Assembly (NCBI GenBank): GCA_905210085.1
Contig: CAJLVJ010000049.1
Location: 1-12,117 of the forward strand
Length of the DNA stretch: 12,117 bases
Source: an uncultured Collinsella sp.
Lineage (GTDB): Bacteria; Actinomycetota; Coriobacteriia; Coriobacteriales; Coriobacteriaceae
Reading direction: 5' to 3'
The notes beneath the pieces are model-generated. The model searched no databases. It was not told where the DNA came from and was given only the letters and a program-made list of their open reading frames with translations. Every line of letters starts with the position of its first letter. Positions within the stretch are counted from its first letter, which is position 1. Positions 5,703-12,117 of this stretch are shown here, piece by piece. The translations under genes were made by a program, and so were the position numbers.

Positions 5703-7139
5703 ATGAAGACCATCAAGCTTGCTCCCGGTGAGCGCCTCGTTACCAACCAGCTCAACCGCAAGGGTGTGCTGCCGCAAAACATCGTCGACGCCGCCCGCGA
5801 TATCGTGGCCAACGTGCGTGCCAACGGCGATGCCGCGGTGCGCGATTACTGTCAGCGTTTTGACGGTGTCGAGCTGCAGAGCTTCCGCTTGCCGCAGGAG
5901 CAGATCGATGCCGCGCTCGAAGGCCTCGATCCCGCTTTTGTCGCGGCGCTCGAAAAGGCCGCGCGCCAGATTCGTGAGTTCCACCAGCGCGAGGTCGAGC
6001 AGAGCTGGTTTACCACGCGCCCGGACGGCACGATGCTCGGCGTTAAGGTGACCCCGCTCGCGGCGGCCGGCATCTACGTGCCGGGCGGTCGCGCGCAGTA
6101 TCCCTCCACGGTGCTCATGAATGCCATTCCCGCCAAGGTTGCCGGCGTCAAGCGCGTGGTCATGGTGACCCCGCCGCAGAAAGATGGCCTGATCAGTCCG
6201 TATACGCTCGCCGCGGCAAAGCTCGGCGGCGTGGACGAGATCTATATGGTGGGTGGCGCTCAGGCCGTGGCCGCGCTGGCGTACGGCACCGAGACCATTC
6301 CGCGCGTCGACAAGATCACCGGCCCGGGCAACGCCTTTGTCGCTGCGGCCAAGCAGATTGTCTCGGGCGACGTGGGTATCGACATGGTCGCTGGCCCCTC
6401 CGAAGTTTGCGTGCTGGCCGATGCCACGGCCAAGCCCATGGTGGTCGCGGCCGACCTGATGGCCCAGGCCGAGCACGATCCGCTGGCAGCCTGCTATCTG
6501 GTGACTTGCGACGAGCAGTTTGCGCGCGAGGTCGAGGCAGGCATCGATATCCTGGTGGCGCAGTCGCCGCGTGCCGAGATCACGCGCGCCTCGCTCGACA
6601 ACGAAGGCACCATCGTGGTGGCCGCCGACATGGCTGCCGCCGTCGAGGCCGTGAACACCGTGGCGCCTGAGCACCTTGAGCTGCACTGCAAGGATGCGAT
6701 GGGCCTGCTCGGCGGCATTCGCAACGCCGGCGCCATCTTTGTGGGCGCTTGGAGCTCCGAGCCGCTCGGCGATTACGTTGCCGGTCCCAACCACACGCTG
6801 CCGACTGGCGGCACGGCCATGTTCTCCAACCCGCTTTCGGTCGAAGAGTTCGTTAAGCGCTCGAGCGTCATTTGCTATACACCCGAGGGCCTGCTCTCCG
6901 ACGCTCCCGCCACGCAGCGCCTGGCCGAGGCCGAGGGCCTGTGGGCGCATGCGCTATCCGCCGCCCTGCGTCGCCGTGTGCTGGAGCAGGGCGAGGATGC
7001 CGTGAGTGTCGAGTCTCTGGCCGCGGCCGACCTGACCAAGGTCGCCTGGCCGGGCGATGCGACCGCGACGGTTGCCGAGGGCGTGGACCTGGCGGCTGCA
7101 AGCGCGAATGGTGCTGACGCGGTCGTCGAGGAGGCCTAA
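5703..7139 (+). CDS. hisD: Histidinol dehydrogenase
   Basis: Catalyses the last two oxidations, L-histidinol to L-histidine, with 2 NAD+ and a zinc ion. The family signature IDMVAGPSEVCVLAD (226-240) and DLMAQAEHD (251-259) are clear. Expected zinc ligands are Gln255, His258, Asp357 (GDYVAG) and His416 (EGLWAHA); the catalytic Glu-His pair is Glu323-His324 (APEHLEL). The NAD/substrate region includes GGAQAVAALAYGT (184-196) and KITGPGNAFV (204-213). The protein is 478 residues against about 430 for most homologues. The excess is an Ala/Glu/Asp-rich tail after about residue 426, of unknown use. The start at ATG 5703 has TAGGGGAT upstream. The stop is 1 bp before hisC, whose Shine-Dalgarno GAGGAGG lies inside the hisD 3' end. 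Confidence 0.97.
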   Translation: MKTIKLAPGERLVTNQLNRKGVLPQNIVDAARDIVANVRANGDAAVRDYCQRFDGVELQSFRLPQEQIDAALEGLDPAFVAALEKAARQIREFHQREVEQSWFTTRPDGTMLGVKVTPLAAAGIYVPGGRAQYPSTVLMNAIPAKVAGVKRVVMVTPPQKDGLISPYTLAAAKLGGVDEIYMVGGAQAVAALAYGTETIPRVDKITGPGNAFVAAAKQIVSGDVGIDMVAGPSEVCVLADATAKPMVVAADLMAQAEHDPLAACYLVTCDEQFAREVEAGIDILVAQSPRAEITRASLDNEGTIVVAADMAAAVEAVNTVAPEHLELHCKDAMGLLGGIRNAGAIFVGAWSSEPLGDYVAGPNHTLPTGGTAMFSNPLSVEEFVKRSSVICYTPEGLLSDAPATQRLAEAEGLWAHALSAALRRRVLEQGEDAVSVESLAAADLTKVAWPGDATATVAEGVDLAAASANGADAVVEEA

Positions 7140-7140
7140 A

Positions 7141-8256
7141 ATGGCTGAACTCACGCCCCGCATGAAGGAGCTCGTCCAGCCCTACCTGGCCGGTATTGAG
7201 CCCTACGATCCCAACTTTACGCCCACGCGCATCAACCTTTCGGCCAACGAGAACACCTATCCCGTGCCGGCCGGCGTGCGCGAAGCGGTCGACGCCGCCC
7301 TGGCTGCTACGCCGCTCAACCGCTATCCCGATCCCATGTCGAACGACCTGCGCGACGAGCTTGCTGCCTGGCATGGTGTGACGCGCGAGAACATCTGCGT
7401 GGGAAACGGCGGCGACGAGCTGCTCTATAACTATCTGCTGGCGTTTGGCGGCGCGGGGCGGACCCTGCTCAACTGCCCGCCGTGCTTTAGCGAGTACGCG
7501 TTCTTTGCGTCGCTCTGCCAGACCGAGGTGCGCGACGTGTGGCGCGACCCGGCGACCTTTGAGCTCGACCAAGCTGCTGTGCTCGCGGCCGCGCCCGAGT
7601 GCAACCTGGCAATCGTGACCTCGCCCAACAATCCAACGGGTGATGTGGCTCCGCTCGACTTTGTCGCGGCCCTGTGCGATGCGTGCCCCGGCATGGTCAT
7701 GGTCGACGAGGCCTACGTTGAGCTTGCCGACGATTCGTTTGGCGCGGCAACCACGGCGCAGGGGCTTATTGCCGAGCATCCCAACCTGGTGATTCTGCAT
7801 ACGCTGTCCAAGGCGTTTGGCGCCGCCGGCACGCGTCTGGGCTACGTGATCGCGGCGCCCGAGGTTATCGAGGTGTTCGCGGCGATTCGCCAGATCTATT
7901 CGGTCAACGTGCTGAGCCAGGCGGCGGCACTTGCCTGCGTGCGTGCCCGTGATGCCTATGCGCCCGTGGTGGCGCAGGTCGCATCCGAACGCGAGCGCGA
8001 GCTAGCCGTTCTGCGTGTGATGGCTGCCGAGGGCTTGCCCGTGGAGGCATGGCCGAGCGCGGCGAACTTTGTGCTCGTACGCACGCCACATGCCACGCGC
8101 GTGCGCGAGCGTCTGCGCGACGAGTATTCGATTTTGGTGCGCGACTTTAGCTATGCGCCGGGCCTTGCGGACTGCCTGCGCATCACCGTAGGCACGCCGC
8201 GGGAAAACGATGAGGTGCTGGCTGCGTTTGCCGCGCTGGTGAAGGAGGAGATGTAG
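7141..8256 (+). CDS. hisC: Histidinol-phosphate aminotransferase
   Basis: A PLP-dependent class I/II aminotransferase of 371 residues that converts imidazole-acetol phosphate plus glutamate to histidinol phosphate. Visible family features are NLSANENTYPVP (32-43), RYPDP (61-65), GNGGDELLYNY (88-98), SPNNPTG (161-167), VDEAYVEL (188-195), the PLP-lysine motif TLSKAFGAAGTRLGY with Lys224, and the substrate-carboxylate Arg347 (LRITVG). Length is normal. The start at ATG 7141 follows GAGGAGG (7128-7134) and gives a standard N-terminus. An in-frame extension to 7057 lies inside hisD and is rejected. Its stop codon directly abuts the hisB ATG. Confidence 0.97.
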   Translation: MAELTPRMKELVQPYLAGIEPYDPNFTPTRINLSANENTYPVPAGVREAVDAALAATPLNRYPDPMSNDLRDELAAWHGVTRENICVGNGGDELLYNYLLAFGGAGRTLLNCPPCFSEYAFFASLCQTEVRDVWRDPATFELDQAAVLAAAPECNLAIVTSPNNPTGDVAPLDFVAALCDACPGMVMVDEAYVELADDSFGAATTAQGLIAEHPNLVILHTLSKAFGAAGTRLGYVIAAPEVIEVFAAIRQIYSVNVLSQAAALACVRARDAYAPVVAQVASERERELAVLRVMAAEGLPVEAWPSAANFVLVRTPHATRVRERLRDEYSILVRDFSYAPGLADCLRITVGTPRENDEVLAAFAALVKEEM

Positions 8257-8844
8257 ATGGGCCGCTATGCCGAGGTAACCCGTAAGACGGGGGAGACCGA
8301 TATTGTCGTCAAGCTCGACCTGGATGGAACCGGTGCGTGCGATATCTCGACCGGCGTGCCGTTTTTCGACCACATGCTCAACGCCTTTGGCCGCCATGGC
8401 CTGTTTGATCTGACGGTACACGCGGTGGGCGACGTGGAGGTCGATGCACACCACACCGTCGAGGACACGGGCATTGTGCTGGGCGAGGCGTTCTGCCGGG
8501 CGCTGGGCGACAAGGCAGGCATCACACGCTTTGCCGATGCAGCGATCGCCATGGACGAGACGCTTGTGATGGCCGCCGTTGACATCTCGGGTCGCGGGCA
8601 GGCCTACTGCGAGCTGCCCGTGCCGACCGAGCGCGTGGGCACCTTTGATACCGAGCTGGCCGTCGAGTTCTTCTACGCCTTTGCGCGCGATGCCAAGCTC
8701 ACACTGCACGTGCGCGAGCTGGCGGGCGGCAACTCGCATCACATTATCGAGGCCGCCTTTAAGGCCGTGGGCCGCACGATGCGTCGCGCCTGCGAGCTCG
8801 ATCCCCGCGTGCAAGGCATCCCCAGCACCAAGGGCTCACTGTAA
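8257..8844 (+). CDS. hisB: Imidazoleglycerol-phosphate dehydratase (monofunctional)
   Basis: A 195-residue manganese-dependent dehydratase that converts imidazole-glycerol phosphate to imidazole-acetol phosphate. Both metal-binding signatures are present: VDAHHTVEDTGIVLGEA (62-78) and GNSHHIIEAAFKA (158-170). FFDHMLNAFGRHG (36-48) is also typical. It has no HAD-type phosphatase domain, unlike E. coli HisB, so histidinol phosphate must be dephosphorylated by a protein encoded elsewhere. Translation is probably coupled to hisC: the hisC TAG is followed at once by this ATG, and AGGAGGAG (8243-8250) lies inside hisC. Confidence 0.97.
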   Translation: MGRYAEVTRKTGETDIVVKLDLDGTGACDISTGVPFFDHMLNAFGRHGLFDLTVHAVGDVEVDAHHTVEDTGIVLGEAFCRALGDKAGITRFADAAIAMDETLVMAAVDISGRGQAYCELPVPTERVGTFDTELAVEFFYAFARDAKLTLHVRELAGGNSHHIIEAAFKAVGRTMRRACELDPRVQGIPSTKGSL

Positions 8845-8899
8845 CCGCCACAAAGGCAAAAACCACCACAAAGGGGACAGGCACCTTTGTGGTGGTTTT
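8845..8899 (+). repeat. REP-like palindrome with direct repeat in the hisB-hisH gap
   Basis: AAAACCACCACAAAGG (8859-8874) and CCTTTGTGGTGGTTTT (8884-8899) are exact 16-bp inverted repeats around the loop GGACAGGCA. A further near-copy of the half-site, CCGCCACAAAGG (8845-8856), lies just upstream as a direct repeat with one mismatch to CCACCACAAAGG (8863-8874). The structure ends in TTTT on both strands, so it could act as a bidirectional terminator. The GGGGACAGGCACC core recalls REP-type elements mobilised by RAYT transposases in other bacteria, from memory. No transposase gene is in this window. Confidence 0.75.
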
Positions 8900-8912
8900 G
8901 GATGATGAGATA

Positions 8913-8920
8913 AGGGAGGG
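8913..8920 (+). promoter_or_regulatory. Ribosome binding site that fixes the hisH start
   Basis: AGGGAGGG precedes GTG 8925 by 4 bp (core GGAGG by 5). A longer in-frame GTG start at 8889 would lie in the right arm of the palindrome and add 12 non-conserved residues. Confidence 0.7.
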
Positions 8921-8924
8921 TCGC

Positions 8925-9626
8925 GTGGGCGAACCGAAGATCGTGGTGGTCGACTACCACAAGGGCAACTTGTCGAGCGTTGTGCGCGGGCTTGCGCGCG
9001 CCGGTGCCGCCGCCTGCACGCCGGACGACCCGGAGCAGATCCGTAACGCCGACGGCCTGGTCATCCCGGGCGTGGGTGCGTTCTACGATGCGATTGCCTT
9101 TATGCGCCAGAGCGGCGAGGCGGACGCGGTGCTCGATGTCGTTGCCGCCGGAACTCCGCTGCTCGGCATCTGCCTGGGCCTTCAGCTGTTTTTTGAGCGC
9201 GGCGACGAGGGCGTGCCGGCGGACGAGGGCGCGGTCGCCGACGGCAACGCCTCCGAGCGGGCCGGTGCCCTCTGGGTCGATGGCCTGGGCATTATGCGCG
9301 GCTCGTGCACGCGCCTGGAGTCGAGCCGACTGAAGGTGCCGCACGTGGGTTGGGACCAGGTGCACATGACACCCGCCGGTGCGGCCGATCCGCTGCTCGC
9401 CGGTTTTGCCGAGGGTGCCAACATGTACTTCACCCACAGCTACGCGGTGGCTGACGACGCCGATGCCGCCGATGTTCTGGCGTGCACGCACTACACGCGG
9501 AGCTTCCCGTGCATCGTGCGCCACGGCAACGTGTGGGGCTGCCAGTTCCATCCCGAGAAATCCTCTGCGCTGGGTCAGCGCATCCTTAAGAACTTCGTGA
9601 GCATCGTCGAGGGGGCCGGCCGATGA
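8925..9626 (+). CDS. hisH: Imidazole glycerol phosphate synthase, glutamine amidotransferase subunit
   Basis: A class I glutaminase that supplies ammonia to HisF. It is 233 residues from the preferred GTG start; most family members are 200-215. The N-terminus IVVVDYHKGNLSSV (6-19) matches the family Y-x-x-GN motif. The nucleophile is Cys83 in GICLGLQLFFE, and the rest of the triad is His209 and Glu211 in QFHPEKS. LKVPHVGWDQV (136-146) and FTHSYAV (169-175) are conserved. The extra length is an insertion at about residues 92-116, rich in Gly, Ala, Asp and Glu, between the nucleophile strand and GLGIMRG. It overlaps hisA by 4 bp (ATGA), so HisH and HisA are translationally coupled. Confidence 0.96.
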   Translation: MGEPKIVVVDYHKGNLSSVVRGLARAGAAACTPDDPEQIRNADGLVIPGVGAFYDAIAFMRQSGEADAVLDVVAAGTPLLGICLGLQLFFERGDEGVPADEGAVADGNASERAGALWVDGLGIMRGSCTRLESSRLKVPHVGWDQVHMTPAGAADPLLAGFAEGANMYFTHSYAVADDADAADVLACTHYTRSFPCIVRHGNVWGCQFHPEKSSALGQRILKNFVSIVEGAGR

Positions 9627-10366
9627 TTCTGTTTCCCGCAATCGATTTGATTGGCGGCAAGGTCGTGCGCCTGGAGCGCGGCGACCGGAGCCGCTGCAAG
9701 GTATATTCCGACGACCCCGTGGCCGTCGCCCGCTCGTTTGCCGAGCAGGGCGCAAGCTGGGTGCACGTCGTCGACCTGTCCGCTGCCTTTGGCGAGGACG
9801 AGGACACATGCGCTGCCAACTCGGCGGCGATTAAGGCCATCTGCGATGTCGACGGTCTGTCCGTGGACGTGGGCGGCGGTGTTCGCTCGCTTGCACGCAT
9901 CGACGAGCTGGCCGGCTACGGCGCGCGTCGCATCGCACTGGGCACCGTGCTGGTGACCGAGCCGGGATTTGCCGAGGTGGCGGCTCGCGGCTTTGGCGAG
10001 CTGCTGGTGGCTGACATTGCCGCACGCGACGGCCAGGTCAAGGTGAACGGCTGGCGTGAAGGCGCGGGCGTGTTACTCGACGACGCCGTGGCGCAGCTCA
10101 CCGAGCTGGGCTTTAAGCATCTGGTGTATACCGACATCGCGCGCGATGGCATGCAGACGGGCATCGATGTGGCGGCGTATCGCCATGTGGCCGAGGTCGC
10201 GGGCTTTCCCGTCGTGGCGTCGGGCGGCATCTCGACGCTCGACGATATCCGCGCGCTTGCCGCGGTGGGCGAGGGCGCGATTGAAGGCGCCATTACCGGC
10301 CGTGCGCTCTACGAGGGCAACTTTACACTGGTCCAGGCGCTGGCCGCCGCCCGAGGGGAGGAGTAG
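9623..10366 (+). CDS. hisA: ProFAR isomerase (phosphoribosylformimino-AICAR-phosphate isomerase)
   Basis: A 247-residue (beta/alpha)8 barrel that performs an Amadori rearrangement of ProFAR to PRFAR. The general base and acid are Asp8 (PAIDLIGGKVVRL) and Asp171 (YTDIARDGMQTG). Phosphate-binding loops are VDVGGGVRS (81-89) and ASGGIST (199-205). The sequence VNGWREG and TDIARDG follow the ordinary HisA pattern, so I see no reason to call it the dual HisA/TrpF enzyme PriA known from some Actinobacteria. The start overlaps the hisH stop; GAGGGGG (9609-9615) is the likely ribosome site. hisF starts 3 bp after its stop. Confidence 0.95.
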   Translation: MILFPAIDLIGGKVVRLERGDRSRCKVYSDDPVAVARSFAEQGASWVHVVDLSAAFGEDEDTCAANSAAIKAICDVDGLSVDVGGGVRSLARIDELAGYGARRIALGTVLVTEPGFAEVAARGFGELLVADIAARDGQVKVNGWREGAGVLLDDAVAQLTELGFKHLVYTDIARDGMQTGIDVAAYRHVAEVAGFPVVASGGISTLDDIRALAAVGEGAIEGAITGRALYEGNFTLVQALAAARGEE

Positions 10367-10369
10367 CCC

Positions 10370-11152
10370 GTGCTTACCAAACGCGTGATTCCCTGTCTGG
10401 ATGTTAAGGACGGCCGCGTGGTCAAGGGCGTCAACTTTGTGAGCCTGCGCGATGCGGGCGACCCGGTGGAGCTGGCCCGCGCCTACGACCGCGAGGGCGC
10501 GGACGAGGTCGTCTTCCTGGACATTACCGCCACGAGCGACAACCGTACGACGACTATCGAGATGGCGGCGCACGCGGCCGAGGAGCTGGCCATTCCCTAT
10601 ACCGTGGGCGGCGGCTTTCGCGACCTGGCGGGCATGCGCACCATGGTTGCGGCCGGTGCCGACAAGGTGTCGCTTAACTCGGCGGCCGTGCGCGACCCGT
10701 CGTTGATCAGCCAAGCTGCCGCGGCGTTTGGCAGTCAGGCCGTGGTCGTGGCGATCGATGCCAAACGCGTCGGCCTGCCCGGCGCATCCGGAGCCGACAA
10801 GTGGGAGGTCTTCACGGCGGGCGGTCGCAACGCCACGGGTATCGACGCGGTGGCGTGGGCCGAGGAGGCGGCTCGTCGCGGCGCCGGTGAGATCTTGCTC
10901 ACCAGCATGGATCGCGACGGCACCAAGGCTGGCTTCGACCTGGCACTCACCCGTGCTGTGGCGCGCGCGGTGCCGATTCCCGTCATCGCGAGCGGCGGCG
11001 TGGGCACGCTCGAGCATTTTGCCGAGGGTGTGATCGAGGGCGAGGCCGACGCCGTGCTGGCAGCCAGCGTCTTTCACTTTGGAACCTTCAGCATCCGCCA
11101 GGTGAAGGAGTATATGGCCAGCCAAGGCATTCCTGTGAGGCTGGACTTCTAA
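10370..11152 (+). CDS. hisF: Imidazole glycerol phosphate synthase, cyclase subunit
   Basis: A 260-residue (beta/alpha)8 barrel that, with ammonia from HisH, converts PRFAR to imidazole-glycerol phosphate and AICAR. Catalytic aspartates are Asp11 (IPCLDVKDGRVVKG) and Asp130 (VVAIDAKR). Other conserved stretches are FLDITAT (49-55), TVGGGFRD (78-85), KVSLNSAAV (99-107), TSMDRDGTKAGFD (178-190) and IASGGVGT (206-213). The start is GTG 10370 with a strong AGGGGAGGAG (10354-10363) at the end of hisA. A slightly long loop at 134-146 between AKR and WEV is the only departure from the usual form. Confidence 0.97.
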   Translation: MLTKRVIPCLDVKDGRVVKGVNFVSLRDAGDPVELARAYDREGADEVVFLDITATSDNRTTTIEMAAHAAEELAIPYTVGGGFRDLAGMRTMVAAGADKVSLNSAAVRDPSLISQAAAAFGSQAVVVAIDAKRVGLPGASGADKWEVFTAGGRNATGIDAVAWAEEAARRGAGEILLTSMDRDGTKAGFDLALTRAVARAVPIPVIASGGVGTLEHFAEGVIEGEADAVLAASVFHFGTFSIRQVKEYMASQGIPVRLDF

Positions 11153-11158
11153 TGCTGC

Positions 11159-11258
11159 GGCTTGCCCAGGCACCCGACCTTTCGGCTCCAACCCTCCTCG
11201 CGTACTTAAGTACGCGTCGTCGGGCTTGTCGCTCGGAATCTCGGGCACCTGGACAACC
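11159..11258 (+). repeat. About 100-bp imperfect palindrome between hisF and hisI
   Basis: The core CGCGTACTTAAGTACGCG (11199-11216) is a perfect 18-bp palindrome. Imperfect complementarity extends outward: CCAGGCACCCGA (11167-11178) on the left answers TCGGGCACCTGG (11241-11252) on the right with two mismatches, with shorter matches such as TTTCGG against CGGAAT between. The centre is near 11207.5 and the arms are about 50 bp each. There is no U-tract, so it is not a terminator. It looks like an inserted repeat or a structured RNA spacer rather than coding DNA. The gap is 142 bp in an operon whose other junctions are mostly under 10 bp. Confidence 0.7.
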
Positions 11259-11294
11259 CTCGCCGACCTGCGAAGTTTGAATTTGGGAAGAGAA

Positions 11295-11624
11295 ATGGAA
11301 GAGATAACCGATCCTTCAAAGCTTGCATACGACGCTAGGGGGCTGATTCCTTGTGTGGTTCAGCAGTATGACACTGGTGAGGTGCTTATGGTTGCTTGGA
11401 TGAACGAGGAATCGGTGGGGCTGACGCTTAAGACCGGGACTACGTGGTTTTGGAGTCGCAGCCGCCAGGAGCTCTGGAACAAGGGCGCGACGAGCGGCAA
11501 TATGCAGGAGGTCAAGGAACTCTGGGCCGACTGCGATAGCGATACGCTGTTGGTCAAGGTTGACTCTCCGGGCCCGGCTTGCCACACCGGCAACCGTACC
11601 TGCTTCTTTAAGAAACTCGCGTAG
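11295..11624 (+). CDS. hisI: Phosphoribosyl-AMP cyclohydrolase
   Basis: A 109-residue zinc/magnesium enzyme that opens the purine ring of phosphoribosyl-AMP (third pathway step). The fold signature LIPCVVQQYDTGEVLMVAWMN (17-37), WFWSRSRQELWNKGATSGN (51-69), the D-x-D-x-D metal site Asp79-Asp81-Asp83, and the zinc cysteines Cys80, Cys96 and Cys103 (ACHTGNRTC) are all present. Length suits a stand-alone cyclohydrolase; E. coli fuses it to HisE. The start is ATG 11295 with a weak GGGAAGAG ahead. An upstream in-frame TTG at 11226 lies inside the palindromic element and adds non-conserved residues. hisE begins 46 bp after the stop. Confidence 0.95.
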   Translation: MEEITDPSKLAYDARGLIPCVVQQYDTGEVLMVAWMNEESVGLTLKTGTTWFWSRSRQELWNKGATSGNMQEVKELWADCDSDTLLVKVDSPGPACHTGNRTCFFKKLA

Positions 11625-11670
11625 GGCAGGCGCTCGACTAGGCGCTTGGCCAACCAGAAAGGATTGAGCT

Positions 11671-11988
11671 ATGGGTGTGCGCACCGCAAATGTTCAGGAT
11701 GGAAATATCGGCGAGACGCTGACGGGTCTGGCCGAGGTGATTCACGGTCGTCGCGATGCGTCGCCACAGGAGAGCTACACCGCTCGTCTGTTGACCGACG
11801 TCGAGGACGAGCTGCTCAAGAAGCTTGCCGAGGAGGCGAGCGAGGTCATCATGGCCTGCAAGGATAACGATCACGACCACATCCGCTACGAGGCCGGCGA
11901 CCTGGTCTACCACCTGCTCGTGACGCTTGAGCGCTACGGCATCACCCTCGACGAGCTGGCCGGCGAACTCAACGCCCGCCGCCACTAG
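11671..11988 (+). CDS. hisE: Phosphoribosyl-ATP pyrophosphatase
   Basis: A 105-residue all-alpha protein of the MazG-like superfamily that releases pyrophosphate from phosphoribosyl-ATP (second step). The metal-binding E-E-x-x-E motif is KLAEEASEV (Glu54, Glu55, Glu58), followed by the E-x-x-D pair Glu74 and Asp77 in RYEAGDLVYHLLV. The N-terminal NIGETLTGLAEVIHGRR and the S-Y-T-x-x-L segment are usual. Start ATG 11671 has AAAGGA (11658-11663) at good spacing. It is the last his gene; I see no clear intrinsic terminator after it. Confidence 0.95.
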   Translation: MGVRTANVQDGNIGETLTGLAEVIHGRRDASPQESYTARLLTDVEDELLKKLAEEASEVIMACKDNDHDHIRYEAGDLVYHLLVTLERYGITLDELAGELNARRH

Positions 11989-11994
11989 TCGTTT

Positions 11995-12056
11995 GGGACA
12001 GTCTTTGTTGGTGTAACGGGGTCATGGAAGTTGCGGTGAAATAGGGACTGTTTAAG
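11995..12056 (+). repeat. Pair of GGGAC(A/T)GT direct repeats downstream of hisE
   Basis: GGGACAGTCTTTG (11995-12007) and GGGACTGTTTAAG (12044-12056) are 49 bp apart in the same direction. The GGGACAG core also appears in the loop region of the hisB-hisH palindrome (8874-8880). They may be half-sites of a REP-like family, but the match is short and could be chance. Confidence 0.35.
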
Positions 12057-12082
12057 TGCTTCGGGGGTGCGGACAGAAAGTT

Positions 12083-12099
12083 GGACCGCGGGGCGGTCC
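12083..12099 (+). promoter_or_regulatory. Small GC hairpin ahead of the next gene
   Basis: GGACCGC (12083-12089) and GCGGTCC (12093-12099) form a 7-bp perfect stem with loop GGG. It ends 5 bp before the Shine-Dalgarno at 12105-12109, so it could affect access to that site. No U-tract follows. Confidence 0.4.
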
Positions 12100-12114
12100 G
12101 GACTGGAGGTTCGC

Positions 12115-12117
12115 ATG
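12115..12117 (+). CDS. Start codon of a downstream gene (product not visible)
   Basis: The window ends on ATG preceded by GGAGG (12105-12109) at a 5-bp distance, a good ribosome binding context. Nothing of the protein beyond Met can be seen. Confidence 0.5.

Noticed and set aside
3849..6950. A 1033-codon open frame on the minus strand opposite hisZG and hisD
   Set aside because: It runs through two well-supported + strand genes, is rich in His/Arg/Gly from GC-biased codons read in reverse, and shows no recognisable domain. It is a typical shadow frame in high-GC DNA.
9623..10366. HisA as the bifunctional PriA (HisA/TrpF) of Actinobacteria
   Set aside because: Motifs around the second catalytic Asp and the N-G-W segment follow ordinary HisA. 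Sequence reading alone gives no support for dual activity.
10073..11248. A 391-codon minus-strand open frame opposite hisA and hisF
   Set aside because: The same shadow pattern. Both + strand genes have complete catalytic motifs.
12079..12092. Partial match to the T-box core (AGTTGGACCGCG against GGTGGNACCGCG)
   Set aside because: The conserved UGGN element is broken, the spacer has no room for a normal stem I, and no antiterminator/terminator pair is visible. It is more simply explained by the small GC hairpin.
1..12117. CRISPR array, tRNA, rRNA, transposase or phage genes
   Set aside because: No regularly spaced repeats, cloverleaf-like segments or relevant protein motifs were seen.

Overview
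The window reads as chromosomal DNA of a high-GC, gut-type actinobacterium, most likely Coriobacteriia and probably Collinsella or a close relative. This is inferred from the G/C-rich third codon positions, the mannose-family PTS, the HisZ-HisG fusion and the style of the intergenic palindromes. No rRNA or other taxonomic marker is present, so the assignment is tentative. All recognisable genes lie on the + strand. No gene-free stretch exceeds 170 bp.

Region 1 (1-3712) looks like a sugar-amine (Amadori product) uptake and breakdown operon. It starts with the C-terminal end of a SIS-domain protein that resembles the fructoselysine-6-phosphate deglycase FrlB. Four separate genes for a mannose/sorbose-family phosphotransferase system follow (EIIA, EIIB, EIIC, EIID). 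It ends with a xylose-isomerase-like TIM-barrel protein that resembles the fructoselysine 3-epimerase FrlC. Terminator-like hairpins (203-231 and 2825-2858) bracket the four PTS genes inside the operon. The proposed logic is that the PTS imports and phosphorylates a glycated amino acid, the epimerase feeds in the C3 epimer, and the SIS deglycase splits the phosphorylated adduct to glucose-6-phosphate plus the amino acid.

Region 2 (about 3801-11988) is a compact histidine operon in the order hisZG (fused)-hisD-hisC-hisB-hisH-hisA-hisF-hisI-hisE. It encodes every step from PRPP + ATP to histidine except histidinol-phosphate phosphatase. A putative -10 element and an 11-bp perfect hairpin precede hisZG. 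Many junctions are tight: hisD/hisC 1 bp, hisC/hisB 0 bp, hisH/hisA 4-bp overlap, hisA/hisF 3 bp. Two junctions have been opened by palindromic intergenic elements: a 16-bp perfect inverted repeat between hisB and hisH, and a roughly 100-bp imperfect palindrome with an 18-bp perfect core between hisF and hisI.

Region 3 (11989-12117) is a short spacer with two GGGAC(A/T)GT-type direct repeats and a small GC hairpin. It ends in a Shine-Dalgarno sequence and the ATG of a gene that lies beyond the window.

The most notable points are the HisZ-HisG single-polypeptide fusion with a cysteine cluster in its HisG half, the mixed Gfr-type PTS plus Frl-type enzyme set, and the palindromic elements inside the his operon. 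I found no wholly unknown system.
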